The notes under the pieces: model-generated | What the model was told of the DNA's origin: nothing | Database searches by the model: none | The model's input: the letters and a program-made list of their open reading frames with translations, nothing else | Assembly: GCA_964475955.1 (NCBI GenBank) | Contig: CAYYZY010000097.1 | Location: 1 to 28,537, forward strand | Source of the DNA: DATKZH01 sp964475955 | GTDB lineage: Bacteria; Planctomycetota; Planctomycetia; Pirellulales; Thermoguttaceae | Length of the DNA stretch: 28,537 nucleotides | Direction: 5' to 3' | In this document: positions 13,930-21,649 of the stretch, in pieces | Layout: every line of letters starts with the position of its first letter | Numbering within the stretch: the first letter of the stretch is position 1 | Program-made: the position numbers and the translations under genes

Positions 13930-16900
13930 TCACGGCGAGACGGCCGCTTCTTCCTGTTCGTCCGCGGCGGTCGAGGGGACGGGGAGCCGGGCGCGCGGGG
14001 GCGGGGCGGGCTCGGCGTCGCCGGCGCGCCGGCGCGCCCTGCCGGAGACCAGGCGCATCAGGCCGCGCACCAGCCGGCGGATCCAGCCGGGCACGTCGTC
14101 GAGCACGCTGTAGACGACCGGGATGACGACCAGCGTCAAGAGCGTCGAGGTGACCAGCCCGCCCACGATCGCCGTCCCCATCGGCGACCGCGTTTCCGCG
14201 CCTGAGCCGAGGCCGATCGCCACGGGCGTCATGCCGGCGATGGTGGAGGTGGCCGTCATCAGGATCGGTCGCAGCCGCACGGGGCCGGCGGCCAGGATCG
14301 CGTCGCGCTTCGGCATCCCCCGGCTGCGGAGCAGGTTCGTGTAGTCGATCAGCAGGATGGCGTTCTTCGTGACGAGGCCCATCAGCATGATCATGCCGAT
14401 CATGGAGAAGATGTTCAGCGTGCGCCCGGTCACGGCCAGAAGTCCCAGTGCCCCGACGATGGAGAGCGGCAGCGAAAGCATCACCGTGAACGGGTGCACG
14501 AGGCTCTCGAACTGCGCGGCCAGCACCATGTAGATCAACACCACGGCCAGCATCAGGCTGAAGATGATGTTGGCAAACGACTCCTCCATCATCTCGACCT
14601 GGCCGGTGAAGTCGGCGGTGACGTCGTCGGGCATCTCGCCTTCGGCCTTCATCTGGTCGGCGACGCGCAGCACGTCGGCCATGGCTTCGCCGAGCGGCTT
14701 GGAGGCCTTGAGGTTCCCGAGCACGGTGATCTGCCGCGAGCGGTCCTGACGGTCGATCTGGACCGGCCCGGTCCCTTCTCGGACGTCGACGAGGTTGCCC
14801 AACTGCACGAGCCGTCCGCTGCGCGTGCGCACCGGCACTTCGAGGACGTCGGACGCCCGGTTGCGGTCGGTCCGCGCCAGGCGCACGCGCACGTCGTAGG
14901 TCTCGCCGCTCTCCTCGTACGTGGTCGCCTTGCGCCCGCCGATGAGGGCGTGGATGGCGTTACCCAGGTCCCTGACCGAGATGCCGAGGTCGGAGGCCTT
15001 GTCGCGGTCGATGAGCACGTCGACCTGCGGCTTGCCGGAGTCGAAGGTGGTGTTGACCTCCACGATGCCGGGCACCCGGGCGAGGCGCTCGGCCATCTTG
15101 TCCGACGTTTCGATGAGACGGTCCAGGTCCGGCCCGCGGAGGTTGTACTGAAGGGCCGCCGAGCGGAACCCGCCGCCGCCGACGCGGTTGACGCCCTCCA
15201 CGCTCGTTTCCAGGTGCTCGAGGTCCTCGAGCAGGTCTCGGGCCGAGGCCATCACCTCGGGCTGCGAGCGGCGCCGCCGGCTCTTGTCGTCCAACTGGAC
15301 GAGGATGCCGGCCACGTTGACCCGCTCCTCGGCGCCGGCCCCGATCGTGCTGAGCGTCTCGGTGACCTCGGGGAGCGTGCGCAGGCGGCGCTCGATCTCC
15401 CTGACCACGGCCGAGGTGCCCTCGACCGACGTGCCGATCGGCGTCTGCACGCTGACGCTGAACTGCCCCTCGTCGGGCTCGGGCATGAACTCCTTGCCCA
15501 CGAACCCGGAAATGAACAGGCTGCCGGCGAATATGCCCATCGCGCTGAGGATGACCAAAGCCCGCGCGTTCAGGGCCCCTCGGAGCAGCCAACGGTAGCC
15601 CGATTCGATCCCCAGGAAGACGCGCTCCAGGAAGTTGAACGTGCGGCCGTGCTTCGTGGCCACCCTGAGCACGCGCGAGCAGAGCATGGGCGAAAGGGTG
15701 ACCGCGATGAACGTGGAGACGGCCACGGCGAAGGTGACGGTCAGGCCGAACTCGTAGAAGAACCGCCCCACGATGCCTTCCATGAAGGCCACGGGCACGA
15801 ACACGGCGACGATGGCCAGCGAGGTGGCGATCACGGCGAAGCCGATCTCGCCGATGGCCAGGCGCGCGGCCTCCATGCGCGGCTTCCCCTCCTCCATGTG
15901 GCGGTAGGTGTTTTCGAGGACCACGATCGAGTCGTCGATGATCATGCCCACGGAGATCGTCAGGGCGAGCATGGTCATCATGTTCACCGTGAAGCCCATG
16001 CCCAGCATGAAGGCGTACGTGGAGATGATCGTGGTGGGGATCGTGATCGCGGCCACCAACGAGCCCCGCCAACTCCGCAGGAAGAGGAGGATCACCAGCA
16101 CGGCCAGCGCGCCGCCGCGCAACAGCTCGCCTTCGGCCTCCTGGATGCTGTCGTCGATGAACGTGGAGAGGTCCTGGGCGACGACGATCTCGTAGCCTGC
16201 GGGCAGGCCCCGGCGAATCTCGTCGAGCTTGGCCTTGACGGCCGTGGCCACCTCGACCACGTTCTCGCCCGACTGGCGGCGCAGATCGAGCGACACGGCG
16301 GGGCGGCCGTCGAGTCGGGCGACGCTGCGGCGGTCCTCCGTGCCGTCTTCGACCCAGGCGACGTCGCGCACCCGCACCGGCGCCCGGCCCCGCTGCACCA
16401 CGATCAGGTCGCCGAACTCCTCGACCGTCTGGACTTTGCCCGTCGTCTTGACGATGATCTCGCGCGTGTCGGTCTCCACGCGTCCGCCGGGCGGCTCGGC
16501 GTTTTCCTGGTCGAGCACGTCGAGCACGTCCTGCACGGAGACGTCGTGGGCGCGGAGCTGATCGGCGCGGAGCCAGATGCGCACTTCGCGCTCGCGCTTG
16601 CCCACCAGGCGGATGCTCCCCACGCCGGAGATCCCTTCCAGGCGGGGCTTGATCGTGTCGTCGGCGTATTCGGTCAGCGCGCGGATGGGGGCGTCGCCGG
16701 CCAGCACGATCGACATGATCGGCGCGGCGTCGATGTCGAACTTCTCCACGATCGGCGGCTCGATCTCCAGGGGCAGCTCGCCGCGGATCGCCGACACCTT
16801 GTCGCGCACGTCCTGGCTGACGACGTCGAGGTCCTCCTCGAGCTCAAACTCGATGAAGACCTGCGCCAGTCCCTCGATGCTCTCGGAGCGGAGGGTCTTG

Positions 16901-17130
16901 ATCCCGGAGATCGTGTTGACGGTCTCCTCGATCACGTCGGTCACTTCCGACTCGACCGTCTCCGGGTCGGCCCCTTCGTAGATCACCGTGACCGTGACCA
17001 CGGGGATATCGACGTCCGGGTAGAGGTCCACGCCGATCTGCCGATACGAAACGACCCCGAACACGACCATCGCCAGGATGACCATCGACGCGAAAATCGG
17101 CCGCCCGATGGAGACTTCGGCTATCTTCAC
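13930..17130 (-). CDS. RND efflux permease, HAE-1/AcrB-like
   Basis: This inner-membrane proton-driven pump subunit has 1066 residues, full length for the family. It begins MKIAEVSIGRPIFASMVILA with TM1, has two large periplasmic loops, and carries the TM4 proton-relay motif GMIIDDSIVVLENTYRHMEE with Asp399-Asp400. The C-terminal repeat shows VLIYMVLAAQFESLVHPFTV, the matching LVTKNAILLIDYTN segment and TATSTIAGMTPVAIGLG. The last 50 residues are an Arg/Ala/Pro-rich cytoplasmic tail. The ATG overlaps the stop of the adaptor gene (17127-17130), indicating coupled translation. Substrates are unknown. No outer-membrane TolC-like gene is in the window. Confidence 0.93.
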   Translation of the reverse strand: MKIAEVSIGRPIFASMVILAMVVFGVVSYRQIGVDLYPDVDIPVVTVTVIYEGADPETVESEVTDVIEETVNTISGIKTLRSESIEGLAQVFIEFELEEDLDVVSQDVRDKVSAIRGELPLEIEPPIVEKFDIDAAPIMSIVLAGDAPIRALTEYADDTIKPRLEGISGVGSIRLVGKREREVRIWLRADQLRAHDVSVQDVLDVLDQENAEPPGGRVETDTREIIVKTTGKVQTVEEFGDLIVVQRGRAPVRVRDVAWVEDGTEDRRSVARLDGRPAVSLDLRRQSGENVVEVATAVKAKLDEIRRGLPAGYEIVVAQDLSTFIDDSIQEAEGELLRGGALAVLVILLFLRSWRGSLVAAITIPTTIISTYAFMLGMGFTVNMMTMLALTISVGMIIDDSIVVLENTYRHMEEGKPRMEAARLAIGEIGFAVIATSLAIVAVFVPVAFMEGIVGRFFYEFGLTVTFAVAVSTFIAVTLSPMLCSRVLRVATKHGRTFNFLERVFLGIESGYRWLLRGALNARALVILSAMGIFAGSLFISGFVGKEFMPEPDEGQFSVSVQTPIGTSVEGTSAVVREIERRLRTLPEVTETLSTIGAGAEERVNVAGILVQLDDKSRRRRSQPEVMASARDLLEDLEHLETSVEGVNRVGGGGFRSAALQYNLRGPDLDRLIETSDKMAERLARVPGIVEVNTTFDSGKPQVDVLIDRDKASDLGISVRDLGNAIHALIGGRKATTYEESGETYDVRVRLARTDRNRASDVLEVPVRTRSGRLVQLGNLVDVREGTGPVQIDRQDRSRQITVLGNLKASKPLGEAMADVLRVADQMKAEGEMPDDVTADFTGQVEMMEESFANIIFSLMLAVVLIYMVLAAQFESLVHPFTVMLSLPLSIVGALGLLAVTGRTLNIFSMIGMIMLMGLVTKNAILLIDYTNLLRSRGMPKRDAILAAGPVRLRPILMTATSTIAGMTPVAIGLGSGAETRSPMGTAIVGGLVTSTLLTLVVIPVVYSVLDDVPGWIRRLVRGLMRLVSGRARRRAGDAEPAPPPRARLPVPSTAADEQEEAAVSP

Positions 17131-18542
17131 GGTTGCGCTCCCTCAGAGTCCATCGCCAACGGGAGGCCGCCCTCGACGGCCCGTTCGGCCTCCGGTCGCG
17201 CGGCGGCCGTGCGGGGCTGCTTGAGGCGGACCGGGAGGCCGTCGGTCAGCAGCGCGGTGTCGCCCACCACGACCTGGTCCCCCTCGCTCAGCCCTTCGGT
17301 CACTTCATACTCGGTGCGGCTTCGGATACCCAGGGAGACCGGCCGCTTCTCGACGTGGTCGCGCCGGAAGATGAACACGGCCGGCTGCCCTTCGTCGAAC
17401 GTCATCGCGCCGGAGGGGACAACCAGGGCGTCGGGCGCCGACCGGATCGCCAGCCGGACGCGCACGTACGACCCGGCCTTGAAAAGCCGCTTTCCGGAGC
17501 CGTCGCCCGACGCCCCCCGCGGGTTCTCCACCCCCACCCGAGCGCGAAACGTGCGCGTCTCCTGGTCGATCTTCTCGTTCACCAGGGCGACCAGCCCCGG
17601 CACGGGCTCGGCGACGCCGCGGGCCTCGACCTCCGCCATGTCGTTCACGTTCACCAGGTGCTGGTACTTCTCCGGCACGGCGACTTCGGCGAGCAGGTAC
17701 TGGGGGTCGATGATCTGCATGATGGGCGCCTGGGGGGTCACCCGATCGCCCACGCCCGCCAGGCGGTCGACGATCACCGCGTCGTAGGGGCAGTGGATCG
17801 TGCACTTCTCCAGTTCGTCCTTGCGCTGGGCGACCTCGGCCTCGGCCAGCGCGACCTGGGCCTCGGCGACCTTGATCTCCTCGGGCGTGGGGCCCGCCTG
17901 GGCGAGCTTCACCGCCGCGTCGGTCCGGCGCTTCGCGGCCAGGGCCGTGTCGTAGGCGGCCGAGGCGGCGTCCCATTCGCTCGCCGATACGACCTGCCGC
18001 CCGCGGAGCCGCTCCACACGGTCGCGGTCGGCCTTCGCCCGCTTCAGCACGGCCTCCGCCTCGGCCGCCTGCGCCTGCAACTGCTCGATTTCCTCGGGCC
18101 GTTTCCAAGCCAGCAGGTTTTCGAGTTCTCTCTGGGCCACGTCGAGCCGGGCCTGGGCCGCGTCGAGCGCAAGCCGGAAGGGGCGCTCGTCGATCTGGGC
18201 GAGGATCGAGCCCTCCTCCACCTCGTGACCCATGTCGAGAAGGATCGGCATCGAGAACTTCCGGCCCTCCACCTCGGCCTGGATCGGCACGTCGTGCACC
18301 GGCAGCTGCGCGATTACCCCCTCCACCTCGGGCACGATCGCGGCAAAACGCCACGGGAAGAGGGTGCCGACTAGCTCCAGCGATTCGGAGATCGACGATC
18401 GCCCGACGGTCGCCACGGTGTCGATCTCCAGCACGGGTGGCGCCTCGGCCGAATCCGCGGAGTCCGCTTCACTCGATGAACAACCCGCAACGGCCGGCGC
18501 GACGACCGCCGCGGCCACCAACAGGCAACTGCGCCAAGTCAT
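17127..18542 (-). CDS. RND periplasmic adaptor (membrane fusion) lipoprotein
   Basis: The 471-residue adaptor bridges the RND pump and an outer-membrane channel. A lipoprotein signal is visible (LLVAAAVVAPAVAGCSS, lipid Cys20). Then follow the first lipoyl half (IVPEVEGVIAQL), a long coiled-coil hairpin (about 125-230, rich in AEAEAVLKRAKADRDRVERL-like heptads), the second lipoyl half (CTIHCPYDAVIVDRLAGVGD), a beta-barrel and the membrane-proximal domain. An insertion of roughly 20-23 residues (about 88-110, VHDVPIQAEVEGRKFSMPIL) interrupts the first lipoyl half before LDMGHEVEEGSILAQIDERP. AGAGGA lies before the ATG at 18542. It is the middle gene of the tetR-adaptor-pump operon. Confidence 0.92.
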   Translation of the reverse strand: MTWRSCLLVAAAVVAPAVAGCSSSEADSADSAEAPPVLEIDTVATVGRSSISESLELVGTLFPWRFAAIVPEVEGVIAQLPVHDVPIQAEVEGRKFSMPILLDMGHEVEEGSILAQIDERPFRLALDAAQARLDVAQRELENLLAWKRPEEIEQLQAQAAEAEAVLKRAKADRDRVERLRGRQVVSASEWDAASAAYDTALAAKRRTDAAVKLAQAGPTPEEIKVAEAQVALAEAEVAQRKDELEKCTIHCPYDAVIVDRLAGVGDRVTPQAPIMQIIDPQYLLAEVAVPEKYQHLVNVNDMAEVEARGVAEPVPGLVALVNEKIDQETRTFRARVGVENPRGASGDGSGKRLFKAGSYVRVRLAIRSAPDALVVPSGAMTFDEGQPAVFIFRRDHVEKRPVSLGIRSRTEYEVTEGLSEGDQVVVGDTALLTDGLPVRLKQPRTAAARPEAERAVEGGLPLAMDSEGAQP

Positions 18543-18569
18543 GTTCTCGTTCCTCTTCTGTGTTCCCGG

Positions 18570-19184
18570 TTATCGGGCCGGCTTCGAGGTGCGGAGCCCT
18601 TCCAGGAAGACGTCGACCGCGAACTCGGACAGCTCGGTCAGCGATTCGTCGATTCCCGCATAGCACGCGTACAGCAAGTTGCCATACGCCACGGCGGCCA
18701 GCGCGACGACGGTGCGCTCGGCGTCGAGCGGACGGATCTCCCCGGTGGCGATCCCCTCCTCGACCACTCCCACGAAGTGGCCCATCAGCTTCCGGTCGTA
18801 CTCGATGCGCGAGTCGGGAGCGGAGCCGCGAAACTCGGCCCGCTCCTGCACGAAGATCTCCAGGTACTGCGGATTCGCGTCGAAGAACTCGGCGTAGGCT
18901 CGCGCCACGGCCCGAAGCTTGCCGATCGCCCCCTCGCCCTCCTTCATCGCCTCGAGCAGGCACGGCTCGAGCCGCTCCAGGACGGCCACCGTGCTCGCCC
19001 AGAACAGGTCCTCTTTGTTCCCGAAATATCGATATACGGTCCCTTTGCCCACGCCCGCCTTGTCGGCGATCACCTGAACGTCGGCGTTGCGGAACCCTTC
19101 CTCGGCAAATGTGGCGATCGCTTGGGCGAGGATCGCTTCGCGCTTTTCAGCGGATTCGGTCGCGCTTGTTTGGTGGGCAGACAT
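18570..19184 (-). CDS. TetR/AcrR family transcriptional regulator
   Basis: The 204-residue regulator has the TetR helix-turn-helix at about 16-62 (AQAIATFAEEGFRNADVQVI, ADKAGVGKGTVYRYFGNKED). An all-helical ligand domain follows. It is first in the operon with the adaptor and RND pump, 27 bp upstream of the adaptor, and so probably represses the pump genes until a ligand binds. Its operator should lie in 19185-19440; the near-perfect inverted repeat at 19320-19374 is too widely spaced to be a normal TetR operator. The ATG at 19184 is the only sensible start; the frame lengths match the family. Confidence 0.93.
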   Translation of the reverse strand: MSAHQTSATESAEKREAILAQAIATFAEEGFRNADVQVIADKAGVGKGTVYRYFGNKEDLFWASTVAVLERLEPCLLEAMKEGEGAIGKLRAVARAYAEFFDANPQYLEIFVQERAEFRGSAPDSRIEYDRKLMGHFVGVVEEGIATGEIRPLDAERTVVALAAVAYGNLLYACYAGIDESLTELSEFAVDVFLEGLRTSKPAR

Positions 19185-19530
19185 GCCTCGGAACCTCTTC
19201 GTTCGCGCCGGGACGCGCTTTGCGCCTGAAGTGGCAGAAACCGCCGCCGTGCGGCCTCGACTCGGCCTACTTCCCGCCGGAGCCCCTGTTTCTCACCGGC
19301 CGGCTCCCAAGATTTTGCAGCAAGCGGGCTTGGTCCCGTTCCGCGCATCCCGAAACGAGACCGAGCCCGCTTGCGGCCGGAGGACTGCGGACGGGCGCGT
19401 CCGTCCATTCCAGTCTAGGCTTGGCACGTCACGCTGTCAATGCTTGGATTGCCCGACTTCGGCTGCTCAACCCGTACGACCGCCCCAGGAGCGGTCGCCG
19501 CGAATGCCCGGATCGCGAACCCCTCGACGG
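19185..19530. promoter_or_regulatory. Intergenic region between sulfatase end and tetR start
   Basis: No gene is seen in these 346 bases. They should contain the promoter of the tetR-adaptor-pump operon (reading left). They hold a long stem-loop at 19320-19374 and a smaller hairpin, CGACCGC / GCGGTCG, at 19478-19497 just downstream of the sulfatase stop. The smaller hairpin may be its 3' processing or termination site, but no U-run follows. Confidence 0.5.
19320..19374. repeat. Long near-perfect inverted repeat (21-bp arms)
   Basis: The left arm (19320-19340) begins GCAAGCGGGCT and the right arm (19354-19374) ends AGCCCGCTTGC. They pair over 21 bp with two G-T-type mismatches around a 13-base spacer (19341-19353). 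In RNA both mismatches become G-U or A-C pairs depending on strand, so the transcript from the plus strand may fold better. It sits in the leader region of the tetR operon. It could be an attenuator, a small RNA, or a solitary repeat element. Confidence 0.7.
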
Positions 19531-21411
19531 TCAACGCTCCAGGTCGGCCAGGATCTTCTCCACCAGCGGCTCGATGCCGTAGCCGGGCCTGCGATCCTCG
19601 GGCTTCACTTTCCGGGGGAGCGCCTTGAGTTGGTCGAGCGCGCTGGCCGCGCGGTCGTCGAGGGCGTCGATCGCCGTGAGCGACATCAGCGACAGGTACA
19701 CGCCGTTCTCCTCGTACGAGGCGTAGCCCATCAGCACCGGCAACGCCTTGGCGAGGTCCTCTTCGCCCCCGTACTGCCCCAGCGCCCAGGCGGCGGCGAT
19801 CTGCACGCTGGGGGCCTCGTCGGCCAGCGCCGCGCGCAGCTCGCCCCGGGCGGCGTCGACGGCCGCCCGGCCACGCATCACCATCCCCATCGCGGCCCAG
19901 TAGCGCACGGCGCTGTCGCGGTCGTCGAAGGCCTTCCTGAGTGCGTCCACCGCCTCGGGGTCGAGCGAGGCGGCCAGCTCCGCGGTGGCGAAGATCCGCC
20001 GCAGGGGGTACTGCGCCGCGTCGTGGCCGACCTCGTAGGGCGAAGAGCCCCGCGAGCGCTCGTGGATCTCGTTCTCCGGCAAAAAGCCCAGGTCGCGAAT
20101 CCGCAGGGCGTGCTCCTGCTGGGCCTCGCGCAGCCGCTCGAGAATCGCCCGGTGCTCCGGTGAGCCGGCCAGGTTGTGGACTTCGTCGGGGTCGTTCTCC
20201 AGGTCGTAGAGTTCCTCGGGCGGCTTGGTTTGCCAGAAGCGGGCCTGCTCCGGCGTGAGCTTCCCCTCGTCGAAGAGCCGCTTCCACACGCGCGTGGTCG
20301 GGGTGACGAACATGTAGCGCACGTGCTGGCCGTAAATCAGGTGCGGCATGTAGTTGCGGAGGTAGATGTACCGCTGGTCGCGCACGGAGCGGATCATATC
20401 GTACCGCTCGTCCATGCGCCCGCGGAAACCGTAGAGGTACGGCTGCGGCGGGGTTTCGTAGCGGCCCATGAAGGCGTGGCCCTGCATGACGGCCGGCGGT
20501 TCGACGCCCACCAGGCTCAACACCGTCGGCGCGAGGTCGACGAAACTCACCAGCCGATCCGACTCGCCGCCCGGCCGGTACTCCTCGGGGGCCAGGTCGC
20601 TGAACTTTTCGGGCACGTGGACGATCATCGGCACCTGGAGCCCGGAATTGTAGGGCCAGCGCTTACTGCGCGGCATGCCCGAGCCGTGGTCGCCGTAGAA
20701 GAAGACGATCGTATCGTCGGAAAGCCCGGCGCGGTCGAGTTCCTCGAGCTTCTCGCCCACCAGCCGGTCCATGACGGTGATGTTGTCGTGGTACTGGGCC
20801 CAGTCCCGGCGGACTTCGAGCGTGTCGGGGTGATAGGCCGGCACGCGCACCTCGGCCGGGTCGTGGACCCAGTCGTGCGGGCGTTTTCGGATGCGGCTCT
20901 CGTGCGTGCCCGTGAAGTTGAAAATGGCGAAGAACGGCTGCCCGGCCGCGCGGTTCTTCCAGTGGCCCTTGCGGGACGACTCGTCCCACACCTGGCCGCG
21001 TTTCTGGAGGTTGTAGTCCTCCTTCGCGCTGTTCGTGCAGTAATAGCCCGCCTCGCAAAGGTACTCCGGGTACATTTTCATTTCCGGGGGCATCCGCGTG
21101 ATGCTCCGCATGTGTTGGGAACCGGTCGACGGGGGATACACCCCGGTGATGATCGCGGTTCGGGCCGGGGCGCAGACGGGGGCGTTCGACCACGCGTGCC
21201 GGTAGATCATTCCCCGGGCGGCCAGGCGGTCGAGGTTGGGCGTGTCGGCGTCCGGGTCGCCGTAGCAGCCCAGGTGCGGGCCGATGTCCTCACACGTCAG
21301 CCACAGGATATTGGGCTTCGCCTCGGCGGCGATTGCCGGCCCCGCGGCGCCCGCGGTAAGAACCACGGTCGCCGTCACGGCCAGGTGCAGCATCGTTCGT
21401 CGTTGCATCAT
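19531..21411 (-). CDS. Exported sulfatase with C-terminal HEAT-like repeats
   Basis: This 626-residue arylsulfatase-family enzyme has a signal peptide (1-29, LHLAVTATVVLTAGAAG, cut after AIAA). The formylglycine signature NAPVCAPARTAIITG places the modified Cys at 80 and Arg at 84. Metal-site motifs are LTCEDIGPHLGCYGD (Glu41, Asp42) and FFYGDHGSGMPRSKRWPYN (Asp241, His242, Lys250). The sequence resembles the heparan N-sulfatase-like group. From about residue 495 the chain continues into helical repeats (DSAVRYWAAMGMVMRG, PSVQIAAAWALGQYGG), a HEAT-like module probably for binding. The start is the first ATG of an ATGATG pair at 21411, behind GGGAGGA; the second (21408) is possible. Activity needs an FGly-generating enzyme, not in this window. 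Confidence 0.9.
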   Translation of the reverse strand: MMQRRTMLHLAVTATVVLTAGAAGPAIAAEAKPNILWLTCEDIGPHLGCYGDPDADTPNLDRLAARGMIYRHAWSNAPVCAPARTAIITGVYPPSTGSQHMRSITRMPPEMKMYPEYLCEAGYYCTNSAKEDYNLQKRGQVWDESSRKGHWKNRAAGQPFFAIFNFTGTHESRIRKRPHDWVHDPAEVRVPAYHPDTLEVRRDWAQYHDNITVMDRLVGEKLEELDRAGLSDDTIVFFYGDHGSGMPRSKRWPYNSGLQVPMIVHVPEKFSDLAPEEYRPGGESDRLVSFVDLAPTVLSLVGVEPPAVMQGHAFMGRYETPPQPYLYGFRGRMDERYDMIRSVRDQRYIYLRNYMPHLIYGQHVRYMFVTPTTRVWKRLFDEGKLTPEQARFWQTKPPEELYDLENDPDEVHNLAGSPEHRAILERLREAQQEHALRIRDLGFLPENEIHERSRGSSPYEVGHDAAQYPLRRIFATAELAASLDPEAVDALRKAFDDRDSAVRYWAAMGMVMRGRAAVDAARGELRAALADEAPSVQIAAAWALGQYGGEEDLAKALPVLMGYASYEENGVYLSLMSLTAIDALDDRAASALDQLKALPRKVKPEDRRPGYGIEPLVEKILADLER

Positions 21412-21471
21412 TCGTCCTCCCAGAGAGCTTGCGGTTCCGCGGTGTGTTAGCCGTCTTCCATCGTTCCCGTC

Positions 21472-21604
21472 GTTACGACGCTTTGCGTCGTAACGCACCT
21501 TGCGGACGCTTCGCGTCCCCACGTGGGCGGAGCCCCCGCTTCCCACGTACTCGCCCTCTCGGGCGCGAAGCGTCCAAGCCGTGCGTCCCCACGCGAAGCG
21601 TGGG
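21472..21604. repeat. Cluster of short perfect hairpins with 3-base loops
   Basis: At least four hairpins lie within 133 bases upstream of the sulfatase gene. One is at 21472-21494 (stem GTTACGACGC, loop TTT), one at 21504-21518 (GGACGC, loop TTC), one at 21521-21548 (ACGTGGG with an inner GCGG/CCGC pairing) and one at 21588-21604 (CCCACGC, loop GAA). The last is followed by GAACG. The mutual similarity (CGCTTCGCG-type cores) points to a degraded REP-like repeat array of a family different from that at 85-1654. It fills the gap between the aspartic protease gene and the sulfatase gene. Confidence 0.75.
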
Positions 21605-21649
21605 AACGATGGATCCTCGGGTGAAGCGAGGGGACGACGGAGTCCTTCC

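Noticed and set aside
14494..17787. Plus-strand frame of 1097 codons opposite the RND pump
   Set aside because: The minus-strand RND protein has clear family motifs throughout. The plus frame is a His/Asp/Gly-rich low-complexity shadow.
19320..19374. Inverted repeat as the TetR operator
   Set aside because: TetR operators are compact palindromes with little spacer; arms of 21 bp with a 13-base loop fit an RNA hairpin better.
11862..21411. A polysaccharide utilisation cluster joining heparinase and sulfatase genes
   Set aside because: The genes are on opposite strands and separated by a complete efflux operon, with no transporter or binding proteins. Co-occurrence may be chance.
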